A stretch of DNA of 10,536 nucleotides from contig JAISGC010000114.1 of NCBI GenBank assembly GCA_031263295.1, forward strand, positions 1 through 10,536, written 5' to 3'. Below, in pieces: positions 1-6,198 of the stretch. The first letter of the stretch is position 1; the number at the start of each line of letters is the position of its first letter. The notes under the pieces were generated by a model. That model was not told where the DNA came from and made no database searches. It saw nothing but the letters and a program-made list of their open reading frames with translations. Source of the stretch: Rickettsiales bacterium. Its GTDB lineage: Bacteria; Pseudomonadota; Alphaproteobacteria; Rs-D84. The translations under genes were made by a program, and so were the position numbers.

Positions 1-1526
1 TGATGCTTTATCTTCTGCGTCGATGTCAGCGGCAGGTCGTCGGCGGTTATCGCGAAATGCGACACCCATTTATAGGACGCGATTTTTTTATTCTTTTCGG
101 AAATCGCGGCTGCGACAGCGTCGACCGAAACGCCGGGCTCGACCTGGAACACGCCGTAGGCGACGGTCTTGTCGCGGACCTTGTGCTCGAAGACCGCGGC
201 GTTTTTAACGCCCGGGATTTCGAGATAGAGGGCCTCCAACTCGTCGGGATAGACATTTTTGCCGGAATCCAAAACTATGACCAATTTGCCGCGGCCCGCG
301 AAATGGAGCTCGCCGTTCTTGTCCATCGTGACCATATCGCCGGTGTTGAAGAACCCGCGGTCGTCGAAGACCTCGGCGTTCGCGGCATCGTTGTTCAGAT
401 ACCCGCCGAAGACATTATGCCCGCGCACCCAGAGTATGCCGACGCCGTCCTCGTTCTTGTCCCTGATTTCGCATTCGTTGTTCGTTATCGGCCCGCCGAA
501 GGCGAAAGGCTCGCGATTTTTCCCGGGCTTGGATATGCATATCGGGCCGACGGTTTCGGTCAGGCCATAGCCCTGGATATAGGTCAGGCCAAGGCTGTTG
601 TAAAAGTTCTCGACCTCGGGTTTCGTCGCCGCTCCTCCGCCGATAAGAAGGCGCGCGCGTCCGCCGAAGACTTCGAGCACCGGCTTTTGCACCTTCCTGA
701 CCAAGAATCCGAGGCCGAGGCCGCGCAAAAGCTTCTGGTGTTTCAGAATGAACTTCGCCTTGCCATAGACGCCCTTCTCTTTCATGCCGTCTATGATTTT
801 ATTGCGGAAGACCTCCCACAAACGCGGCACCGCCGGAATGATTTGCGGTTTGTATTCCTTGAAGTCCGCCATAATCGCCTGCGGATTGACCGTCGGCTGC
901 ATCAGCAGGTTGCCGTGATAGTGTATGGTCGCGAGGAACCCGACCGCGAATCCGAAGATGTGATAGAGAGGTAAAAATCCGTAAAGCGTATCGCCTTCGC
1001 TGAACCAGCGGTTCATATCTTCAAGCGAGTTCGCGCATTCAATCAGGTTAAAGTGCGTCAGCGGCACGGCCTTGGGCGTTCCGGTGGAGCCGCTCGTGAA
1101 CGACAGCGTCGCGACATCGGTCGTCGAGACATCCGCGGGCAGCGCCTCGATTTCTTTCTTGTCTTTCGATTCTATGTCGAAGAACTTGAAGTCGGCCGCC
1201 TTATAGAAGAACGACTTTTCCGCCGCAATCAATTTGCAGTCGACGAACTTGGTGAAGTTGTCGTATTCGAACGGCGTCAGATTGGTGTCGAGCAAAACCG
1301 CCCGCCCGCCCAGATACCATATCGCGAAAAGCGTGGTCGCGAACTCGGGAATATTATGCGCCAGAATCCCGACGGCATCGCCCTTTTTGACATCGAGAGC
1401 GGCCAATGTCGCGGCGCGCTTTTTGACATCCTTTATAAACTGCGAGTAAGTCGTGCCCTCGCGCGTCAGGAATACTCTCTCGGGCGCTTCCGCCGCCGCC
1501 TTTTCCAGGAATTGATACATATTCAT
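1..1526 (-). CDS. Long-chain acyl-CoA synthetase (AMP-forming), 3' end cut by window edge
   Basis: Member of the adenylate-forming (ANL) superfamily. It should activate a fatty acid with ATP to an acyl-adenylate and transfer it to CoA in the cytoplasm or at the inner membrane. The frame is open for 508 codons without interruption. Seen motifs: the phosphate-binding loop TSGSTGTPKAV at about residues 144-154, PLYHIFG at 186-192, YGLTET at 320-325, TGD at 395-397, and the hinge region GRGKLVIVLDSGKNVYPDEL at 411-430. The C-terminal LPLTSTQKIK at about 498-507 holds the likely catalytic lysine (K505), although the usual Gly before that Lys is Gln here. Only a few residues should be missing. The start ATG at 1526 has AAAGAGA about 7 bases upstream; a second ATG lies two codons in. 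Substrate chain length cannot be told from the sequence. The complementary strand carries long open frames here that are shadows. Confidence 0.93.
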   Translation of the reverse strand, partial: MNMYQFLEKAAAEAPERVFLTREGTTYSQFIKDVKKRAATLAALDVKKGDAVGILAHNIPEFATTLFAIWYLGGRAVLLDTNLTPFEYDNFTKFVDCKLIAAEKSFFYKAADFKFFDIESKDKKEIEALPADVSTTDVATLSFTSGSTGTPKAVPLTHFNLIECANSLEDMNRWFSEGDTLYGFLPLYHIFGFAVGFLATIHYHGNLLMQPTVNPQAIMADFKEYKPQIIPAVPRLWEVFRNKIIDGMKEKGVYGKAKFILKHQKLLRGLGLGFLVRKVQKPVLEVFGGRARLLIGGGAATKPEVENFYNSLGLTYIQGYGLTETVGPICISKPGKNREPFAFGGPITNNECEIRDKNEDGVGILWVRGHNVFGGYLNNDAANAEVFDDRGFFNTGDMVTMDKNGELHFAGRGKLVIVLDSGKNVYPDELEALYLEIPGVKNAAVFEHKVRDKTVAYGVFQVEPGVSVDAVAAAISEKNKKIASYKWVSHFAITADDLPLTSTQKIKH

Positions 1527-1562
1527 AAGAAATCTCTTTTGGTTTGTTATACCGGTTTCCCA

Positions 1563-1591
1563 ATTATACAAAAGAAATCCAGCGCGTGCAA
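1563..1591 (-). promoter_or_regulatory. Sigma70-type promoter of the acyl-CoA synthetase gene
   Basis: Read on the minus strand, TTGCAC (1591-1586) is followed by a spacer of exactly 17 bases and then a consensus TATAAT (1568-1563). Transcription would start near 1556, giving a leader of about 30 bases before the ATG at 1526. The gene therefore appears to be transcribed independently of the broken gene just upstream. Confidence 0.75.
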
Positions 1592-1631
1592 GCGGGCGCA
1601 GCGCAAGGCAATGACCCCGGCGGCACGCCGG

Positions 1632-2156
1632 TCAATTCATCGGCACCGCGAACATCGCAGTGCGGAAATACGAATCCGGCAGATTCTGATTGGCCCCGCA
1701 GTGATACGCGCAGTTGCCCATGCAATAATCCTCGTTGGAATTAGAATGCAGAACCCAGACCCCCTCGGACGGCCAGGTTCTTTTGCACAGGCAATATTTC
1801 TTTTCCCCGCTGCCGTTCGGCCCGGCGACGATTGTTGTGCCATTGCCGAAATTGTCCGCGCAGGCACTGATGCCGCTCGCGACTATCGTCTGACAGGACG
1901 GCGTCGCGTCGTTGGTCGCGTGATTTCCCCCGGCGATGTATGAGCAGCCCTTGCCGACCGCCCATTTATAAACCGACTGGTTGTGGACATAATCGTTGAA
2001 CTGCGACTTGGCGATTTGGCACAGCCTTGCGCCTTGGGCTGCGCCAGTGGCAGAGAATTAGAGAATGAGAGAATAAGAGAAAATCCTTCTCTTATGCTCC
2101 ATTCTCTTATTCTCTGCGAACGCGAAGCGTTCGCGTTCTCTTATTCTCTTTTTCAT
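1632..2156 (-). pseudogene. Small secreted Cys-rich protein gene, broken by TAA in its signal peptide
   Basis: The ATG at 2156 has a strong ribosome site (AGGGAG, 7 bases upstream). The frame starts MKKRIRERERFAFAENKR, runs through MEHKRRIFSYSLIL, then meets TAA at 2060-2058 (codon 33). It continues in the same frame for 141 codons to TGA at 1634-1632. After the stop it reads FSATGAAQGARLCQIAKSQF, i.e. the end of a signal peptide and the start of a mature protein. The distal part is Cys-rich (KKYCLCKRTW, then DYCMGNCAYHCG) and ends FRTAMFAVPMN. This layout recalls small repeat-type exported proteins of gut alphaproteobacteria, but I assign no function. Compared with the octamer-encoded signal peptide of the gene at 6813, the TAA sits where TTA (Leu) is expected, so one substitution would explain it. 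A weak GC hairpin overlaps the natural stop at about 1613-1633. Confidence 0.7.
2051..2150. repeat. Octamer-type inverted repeats with central hairpin (probable deleted four-helix cassette)
   Basis: On the plus strand, degenerate copies of aagagaat lie at about 2051-2080 and copies of the reverse complement attctctt at about 2087-2115 and 2136-2150. A short hairpin, GCGAACGC-gaa-GCGTTCGC, sits at about 2116-2134. Minus-strand reading from 2102 gives ATGGAGCATAAGAGAAGG, which resembles the first codons of the four-helix gene at 7180 (17 of 23 bases match by eye), also preceded by octamers and a hairpin. This suggests a remnant in which the start of such a cassette is joined directly to its far border. 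The remnant supplies most of the N-terminal coding sequence of the broken gene around it. Confidence 0.6.
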
Positions 2157-2183
2157 TTTTTTCTCCCTGTTTTGTTTTTGGCA

Positions 2184-2353
2184 CTGCCTGGTGGGGTGTG
2201 TTTCGATGAAACACACCCTTTTTATTTCCGATGGGTCCGTAGGACCCGGAGGAAATAAAAAGTAAATACCTTTGATTTTGCAAATGTCAGGGAGCTTCGC
2301 CCCCTTCCATTTGCAGAATGGTGTTTTTTATCAAAAAACACCCCACCAGGCAG
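2184..2353. mobile_element. MITE-like hairpin element, copy 1 (170 bp)
   Basis: The ends are 16-bp perfect inverted repeats (CTGCCTGGTGGGGTGT and its complement). Inside lie four hairpins. H1 is GGTGTGTTTC-gat-GAAACACACC. H2 is CTTTTTATTTCC around GGGTCC-gta-GGACCC. H3 pairs GCAAATG with CATTTGC around a GC-rich inner stem. H4 is GGTGTTTTTT-at-CAAAAAACACC. No coding frame is credible within it. It matches copy 2 at 4121-4312 in inverted orientation, and its H1-H2 half matches 3247-3343. H1 followed by TTTTTATTT has the form of an intrinsic terminator. Confidence 0.65.
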
Positions 2354-2608
2354 AACTCGTCGGGAAACTTTGATGCGGCTTGCCACCCGAAGCGGCGCAG
2401 CCGCGAAGGGTGGTCGGGCGGGTAGAAAAATCATCTTACGAACGATCCCGCAAAGATTGCTCTGTGCGGCCCCCCGACCATAACGGGGATTGCATAAAAA
2501 TACGGCCAAGCGGCCGCAATGTTTTTACGCTCGGATTACGACGCAAAAAGCGCGTCGCGTAAGATGGGCTTTTCTAGGGCCCGAACGCAAGCTTCCCAAC
2601 TTGGTTCC
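2354..2608 (-). ncRNA. Candidate structured non-coding RNA
   Basis: There is no credible coding frame here on either strand, yet a near-consensus promoter points into it from 2614-2642. The predicted transcript can form many nested pairings. GCTTGC near the 5' end pairs with GCAAGC near the 3' end, next to TTGGGAA pairing with TTCCCGA. GCGTTCGG pairs with CCGAGCGT. CATCTTACG pairs exactly with a distant CGTAAGATG and competes with a local hairpin around GACGC-GCGTC. Further stems are CCCCG-CGGGG, CCGCA-TGCGG and CCACCC-GGGTGG, the last enclosing GCGGC-tgc-GCCGC. I looked for hallmarks of tmRNA, RNase P RNA, 6S and SRP RNA and found none. The 3' end is uncertain; transcription may stop in the hairpin element at 2184-2353. 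The segment could instead be a long leader of the broken gene at 2156. Confidence 0.5.
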
Positions 2609-2613
2609 TTTTC

Positions 2614-2642
2614 ATTATATGTTTTTGGAAAAGTTATTGCAA
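2614..2642 (-). promoter_or_regulatory. Strong sigma70-type promoter facing the structured segment
   Basis: The minus strand reads TTGCAA (2642-2637), a 17-base spacer, then a perfect TATAAT (2619-2614), placing the start near 2607. An 8-bp inverted repeat, CAAGATGT (2640-2647) with ACATCTTG (2669-2676), overlaps the -35 end and could be an operator. No protein-coding gene begins within 450 bases downstream, which is why the segment below it is called a candidate RNA. Confidence 0.7.
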
Positions 2643-2737
2643 GATGTTTTTCCAAACCCGCGGGCGGACATCTTGGCGGCGCTTGTTGTTGAATCGCAGT
2701 TTTATTTTTTGCGCTGCGCCAGATTATGTTTGGCCGC

Positions 2738-3246
2738 CGCAGGACAACTACAACAAGAAGTTCCAGAAACTGGTGGCGGACGCGATGAAAGACGCGAGCG
2801 CGGACATGGCGCAGTATATGTGCCAGAAGATGGCGGACGGGGGCGGCAGCACCCTGGCGTCGTTGGACACTCCGCTGGCTCCTCCGTATAGCATAAGCTA
2901 TGATGTTGGAACTGGTTTGACGACCGCGGACCTTATGAAGGGCGGAAGCGGCCTGGTCAACACATCCGGCGACGGCGCCAAGGGCGGAGAATCGGTGAAT
3001 GCCGGAATCCTGGACATCGGATATTCCGCAAACGGCGGAAGCTCTGCCGACGGGGGACTGGTGCAGCTATCCAAGGCGCTGTTTTCGCGCGAGACCCGCG
3101 TGTGCAATATATGCACGACGACGAGCGTCAAAAATTGCAGTTCATCCGGCGCGACCAAAGGCCTTTTGGGAATCGGCGCCAAAGCGTCGTCGTCCGACTG
3201 CAAAATGAGCGAGCCGAAAGAAAACTGCCGCGATGTCCAGATGTGA
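2738..3246 (+). pseudogene. Promoterless C-terminal cassette, inverted paralogue of the 3' end of the 4312-6813 gene
   Basis: The segment encodes QDNYNKKFQKLVADAMKD onward, nearly the same as the C-terminal 155 or so residues of the large Cys-rich protein on the opposite strand. The first 215 bp (2738-2952) align without gaps to 4561-4775, with 10 mismatches counted by eye and an 83-bp run of identity. A Gly/Ser-rich stretch then differs completely. The tail is again similar: KALFSRETRVCNICTTTSV, a Cys/Ser stretch, and the end SEPKENCRDVQM. The frame stays open upstream to an ATG at 2644, but residues before the homology look random and no ribosome site is visible, so I do not accept that start. 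It is either a degenerate duplication or a silent donor cassette. Similarity also continues past the stop codon into the hairpin terminator. Confidence 0.75.
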
Positions 3247-3343
3247 TTCCAGAGCCCGGTGGGGCGCGCTTCGATGAAGCGCGCCCTTTTTATTTTTGAT
3301 GGGTCCGGGGTCGCAGACCCACGGACCCGGAAAAAATAAAAAG
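3247..3343 (+). terminator. Hairpin terminator / half copy of the hairpin element
   Basis: It starts directly after the TGA of the cassette. The first stem, GGCGCGCTTC-gat-GAAGCGCGCC, is followed by CTTTTTATTTTT, a classic intrinsic terminator. A second long stem pairs CTTTTTATTTTT with AAAAAATAAAAAG around GGGTCCG and CGGACCC. Compared with the elements at 2184 and 4121 the bases change on both sides of each stem, so pairing is kept. No right-hand terminal repeat is found, so this is a half copy. Probable role: ends transcription from the left, and possibly from the right. Confidence 0.7.
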
Positions 3344-3375
3344 AAGTTTTCGCGGCGGGACGCGCAGCGGCCCGA

Positions 3376-3420
3376 GCGAAAACAGGCGCGGCGCATCCGC
3401 GCCGCGCCGCGAATTTTCGC
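3376..3420. terminator. GC-rich bidirectional terminator-like hairpin after higA
   Basis: GCGAAAA (3376-3382) pairs with TTTTCGC (3414-3420), and an inner stem GCGCGGCGC-atcc-GCGCCGCGC spans 3386-3407. The flanking A and T tracts give a short U run on either strand. It lies ten bases beyond the higA stop and probably closes the toxin-antitoxin transcript. GTTTTCGC at 3346-3353 offers an alternative partner for the left arm. Confidence 0.55.
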
Positions 3421-3429
3421 ACCAGTTTT

Positions 3430-3762
3430 TTACATGGCTATTTTTTTGCGTTTAGGCTTGAAATTGTCGTTCGCATAGGGGATGATTTCCAGCAGTTCTT
3501 TTTCTATTGCGCGCTTTGCCAAGATATGCTCATAGTGCTGCTGTATTCCAGTGAATACGCCATCGGACAATCCGAAATATCTGCACAGGCGCAAATCCGT
3601 GTCCGCAGTGATTCCGCGCTTGCCGTTGATTATATCGCTGATGCGGTTCTGCGGCACGCCGATAGCCTTGGCCAGAGCATTCTGCGACAAACCGAACGGC
3701 TCAAGCCACTCTCTGGACAAATAATCTCCAATCGTTCCAAAATCGATATATTCTTTTATCAT
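3430..3762 (-). CDS. higA: HigA-type antitoxin, XRE-family helix-turn-helix protein
   Basis: A 110-residue protein of the HigA/VapI type, expected to neutralise the toxin encoded just upstream and to repress the pair. The helix-turn-helix covers about residues 24-50 (GLSQNALAKAIGVPQNRISD, then IINGKRGITADTDLRLCRYFG), matching the family pattern of a LEPxGLSQ entry and an NGKRGIT exit. The C-terminal end is basic (KPKRKKIAM). I chose the ATG at 3762 because AAGG lies 8 bases upstream and the family normally begins shortly before this point. A longer frame from TTG at 3816 would translate the operator. The gene follows higB by 57 bases, the usual toxin-first order. Base composition is lower in GC than the large flanking genes, which fits acquisition by transfer. 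Confidence 0.88.
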   Translation of the reverse strand: MIKEYIDFGTIGDYLSREWLEPFGLSQNALAKAIGVPQNRISDIINGKRGITADTDLRLCRYFGLSDGVFTGIQQHYEHILAKRAIEKELLEIIPYANDNFKPKRKKIAM

Positions 3763-3772
3763 AGCATACGCC

Positions 3773-3816
3773 TTATTATATGTTATACATATAACATATA
3801 ATAAATATATTGTCAA
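3773..3816 (-). promoter_or_regulatory. higA promoter with perfect palindromic operator
   Basis: A perfect 32-bp palindrome at 3773-3804 has 15-bp arms (TTATTATATGTTATA and its complement) separated by CA. On the minus strand a consensus TTGACA (3816-3811) lies 17 bases from TATATG (3793-3788), so the -10 box falls inside the palindrome. A dimeric HigA bound here would block RNA polymerase. This would give the antitoxin its own autoregulated promoter between the two genes. Confidence 0.7.
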
Positions 3817-3819
3817 TGA

Positions 3820-4104
3820 CTACCTATGATAATCGACAATCTCAACATCGGTCGCATGAAAGCCGGCCCAATTGAAACAGATTCTATATTGGGAGTTTAT
3901 ACGAATGCTGTATTGCCCGGCACGATTGCCGACCAAACATTCCAAGTGGTTTGACGGAGGGATACGCAAATCATCCAACTTTCTGGCGCGACCCATCAGC
4001 ACCATTCTGTCCTGGGCTCGAAGTTGTATCTCCGGCGGGAACTTGCGCGATATTTCGCCGTTGAAAATCTTTGCGGTTTCCTTGTCCGCGAACGATATTA
4101 TCAT
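3820..4104 (-). CDS. higB: HigB-type toxin, RelE/ParE superfamily
   Basis: A 94-residue protein of the HigB family (ribosome-dependent mRNA endonucleases in characterised members). Family features seen: the start MIISFADKETAKIF, the central arginine-rich RAQDRMVLMGRARKLDDLRIPP, the strand GQYSIRINSQYRICFNW, and the closing DVEIVDYH, which is diagnostic. Length is normal and no disruption is visible, so the toxin looks intact. It precedes the antitoxin gene in the same direction. The ATG at 4104 fits the family start. The pair sits between two inverted copies of a Cys-rich protein C-terminus, where it could stabilise the segment. Confidence 0.9.
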   Translation of the reverse strand: MIISFADKETAKIFNGEISRKFPPEIQLRAQDRMVLMGRARKLDDLRIPPSNHLECLVGNRAGQYSIRINSQYRICFNWAGFHATDVEIVDYHR

Positions 4105-4121
4105 TTGGGAATTATATCATA
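4105..4121 (-). promoter_or_regulatory. Extended -10 promoter for higB, probably leaderless
   Basis: On the minus strand TGATATAAT lies at 4119-4111, a TGnTATAAT extended -10 box. The higB ATG at 4104 begins only six bases after the box, so the transcript would start at or next to the AUG. The sequence further upstream is the terminal repeat of the hairpin element, and no -35 box is clear. Confidence 0.45.
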
Positions 4122-4312
4122 TTCCAGAGCCTGGTGGGGTGTTTTTTGATAAAAAACACCAATTGCAAATTGGAAGAGGGCTCGAAAGAGCCCTCTGATA
4201 ATTTGCAATTTAATTGTTCGGCTTTTTCTTTTTATTTCCTCCGGGTCCTACGGACCCATCGGAAATAAAAAGGGTGTGTTTCATCGAAACACACCCCACC
4301 AGGCTCTGGAAT
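4121..4312. mobile_element. MITE-like hairpin element, copy 2 (192 bp), inverted relative to copy 1
   Basis: The ends are perfect 22-bp inverted repeats (4121-4142 and 4291-4312), beginning ATTCCAGAGCCTGGTGG. Hairpins in order: H4 GGTGTTTTTT-gat-AAAAAACACC; H3 ATTGCAAATT with AATTTGCAAT around GAGGGCTC-gaaa-GAGCCCTC; H2 identical to copy 1 in reverse; H1 GGTGTGTTTC-atc-GAAACACACC. The right terminal repeat touches the TGA of the large gene (4314-4312), so in that direction H1 and its T run serve as the gene's terminator. H3 differs from copy 1 in sequence but keeps its pairing. Confidence 0.7.
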
Positions 4313-6144
4313 CACATCGCGACATCTTCGCATTTTTCCTTGGGCTCGGATGTGCTGCAAGATGTGTTGCGCGAATTGTGGCCCCACGATGTCGAGCCCG
4401 AGGTCGAGCAGTTCGTGACGCTCGTCGTCGTGCAGATGTGGCAGTTTCTGGTCTCGCGGTTGAACAGAGCCTTCCTCATAATATTCGCGCCCGAAGACGA
4501 CGCATTGCTTCCGCCGAGGTATCCCGCATTCCCGCCCGCCGAACGGCTGGTGCTGTCGACGCCGCTGCCGCCCTTCATGAGGTCCGCGGTCGTCAACCCC
4601 GTTCCAACATCATAGCTTATGCTATACGGAGGAGCCAGCGGAGTGTCCAACGAAGCCAAAGTGCTCCCGCCGCCGTCCGCCATCTTCTGGCACATATACT
4701 GCGCCATGTCCGCGCTCGCGTCTTTCATCGCGTCCGCCACCAGTTTCTGGAACTTTTTGTTGTAGTTGTCCTGCGCTTTGCGTAACGCGGAGGCCGCGAT
4801 AAGCTGTTTCTGGTTGTTCAACAGGTTCGGAAAACGAGCGCTGGTTTTATTATTCTTCGAGTTCTTGCCGTTGATTTGCGACAGGTCGCGCCCCTCGATG
4901 CAGAACTGAATCTTCGGGTCGGACTCGAACAAATCGATAGTGCGGTTTATCGTTCCGGCGATGTTGTTCAGCTCCGATTCGATGGAAGAAATTATTTCGG
5001 TCGCGTTTTTCGTCCCGGCGTTTTTCTTCTTCACATCGGCGATGTAGTCCGTAACGCCAATCTCTCCGAAGCCGAGCAGATTTTCCTTGGTGCACGCTTG
5101 CGGATCCTCGGCGCCGTCGCACATCTCGCCGTTGCCCATCTTGACCGAGCCGAAGGAAATCATCCCGGTGACGCGGTAGATCGCCCCGTCTTTTTGAGAC
5201 ATCAATTGCTGCGTCCCGATGTGGTCGTCGGCGGCAAAGGCGTTGCAGTCGGTGGTCGATCCGCACAGCTCGTCCATCTTGTTGTTTATCAATTGCTGGC
5301 ACTGGTCGAGCAACTCGTTGTCGACATTCAGGAAAAATCCCATCAGCATATTGTCGACATCCTCCATCTTGAAGTTCGCCTTGGACTGCTTGCAGACAAC
5401 CAGCTTGTCGACCGGGCACATCGCGTGCAGATACTTGTAATCCATACCGATGCATTTGGAAAAGTCCGAACCGCAGCGGTCGTCGCTGGTAAAGCAATCC
5501 TTGACCTCTTTCGTGCAGGCGTCGACGCGCATAGATGCGAGTTTCGACACGACATAATCCCAAATCTGCGGCTCCATTCTTTCGCAGGGATCGATTTCGA
5601 CCTTGCAGAAACTGCGCGCCATATCGGGCCGCGCAAGGCAGGCGTCCATAGATTCGACGCCCTTGCCCTCGATGTCGTCCTTGCAGGCCTTCTGGATGCA
5701 GGTCGATATGGTGCCGAGGCACGATTGCCGTTTGCCCGATTCGAGCTTGGCTTCGGCGACTTTAAGCTCGGGCGCGACATCGCGCAAGAAATCCGTCCAG
5801 ACCAAGTCGCGCGTCGCCAAACATTTGTTCAGAACCGATTCGCAGATGTTGCGCTTGCTGGACAGCATTTCCTGAACCGAATCGGTTATGGAAAACTTGT
5901 CGTTGTGCGCGATCTTTGTGTTCGCGGTCGATACGGCCTTGTTGTTCTGCATATTTTCGTCGGCGATATAGGACGCGCAGCGGCCCCAGTCCGGCCCGCA
6001 TGCATCCGGGCCCATCATGCATTTCTTAAAGTTGACCATGCAGGTCCCGCGGTCGTATTCGTTATCCTCGGCGAACTTTTCCTCGCGCGCGGAGCGCACA
6101 TCCTTCTGCGCGTCCAGAATCGCTATTTCGGATTTTTTCTCCAA
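4312..6144 (-). CDS. C-terminal part of large secreted Cys-rich protein (gene split by in-frame TAA)
   Basis: This is the distal 610 codons of the gene that starts at 6813. It is in the same frame and parted from the first section only by TAA at 6201-6199. The first possible start after the stop is a TTG (6144) in mid-protein, so it is probably not made separately. Cysteines occur as C-x6-C units, e.g. GTCMVNFKKCMMGPDACGPDWG and ACTKEVKDCFTSDDRCGSDF, at spacings matching the paralogue at 7235-9463. The C-terminal region has QDNYNKKFQKLV, a Gly/Ser-rich variable stretch, RETRNCHICTTTSVTNC, and the end KEKCEDVAM. Function is unknown. It is probably periplasmic or surface-exposed and disulfide-bonded. 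Its last 155 or so codons have an inverted paralogous copy at 2738-3246. Confidence 0.7.
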   Translation of the reverse strand: MEKKSEIAILDAQKDVRSAREEKFAEDNEYDRGTCMVNFKKCMMGPDACGPDWGRCASYIADENMQNNKAVSTANTKIAHNDKFSITDSVQEMLSSKRNICESVLNKCLATRDLVWTDFLRDVAPELKVAEAKLESGKRQSCLGTISTCIQKACKDDIEGKGVESMDACLARPDMARSFCKVEIDPCERMEPQIWDYVVSKLASMRVDACTKEVKDCFTSDDRCGSDFSKCIGMDYKYLHAMCPVDKLVVCKQSKANFKMEDVDNMLMGFFLNVDNELLDQCQQLINNKMDELCGSTTDCNAFAADDHIGTQQLMSQKDGAIYRVTGMISFGSVKMGNGEMCDGAEDPQACTKENLLGFGEIGVTDYIADVKKKNAGTKNATEIISSIESELNNIAGTINRTIDLFESDPKIQFCIEGRDLSQINGKNSKNNKTSARFPNLLNNQKQLIAASALRKAQDNYNKKFQKLVADAMKDASADMAQYMCQKMADGGGSTLASLDTPLAPPYSISYDVGTGLTTADLMKGGSGVDSTSRSAGGNAGYLGGSNASSSGANIMRKALFNRETRNCHICTTTSVTNCSTSGSTSWGHNSRNTSCSTSEPKEKCEDVAM

Positions 6145-6198
6145 ATCTTTTATGACTTTGCCAAGCGCGGTGCAGTCGTTTCTTATCTGCGTCGTGTA

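Noticed and set aside
3..974. Long open frame on the plus strand (323 codons), and another at 1053-1943
   Set aside because: Both are antisense to a continuous acyl-CoA synthetase frame with recognisable motifs, or to the broken Cys-rich gene. The translations are Arg/Asp-rich shadows typical of GC-rich coding DNA.
2354..2608. tmRNA, RNase P RNA, 6S RNA or SRP RNA
   Set aside because: No tag frame or T-arm with CCA end, no RNase P core motifs, no 6S-type long bubble hairpin and no SRP GGAA-loop motif were found by eye.
2644..2737. ATG at 2644 as the true start of a 200-residue protein
   Set aside because: The 32 residues before the homology have no resemblance to the paralogue and no signal peptide, there is no ribosome site, and the segment overlaps the opposite-strand promoter.
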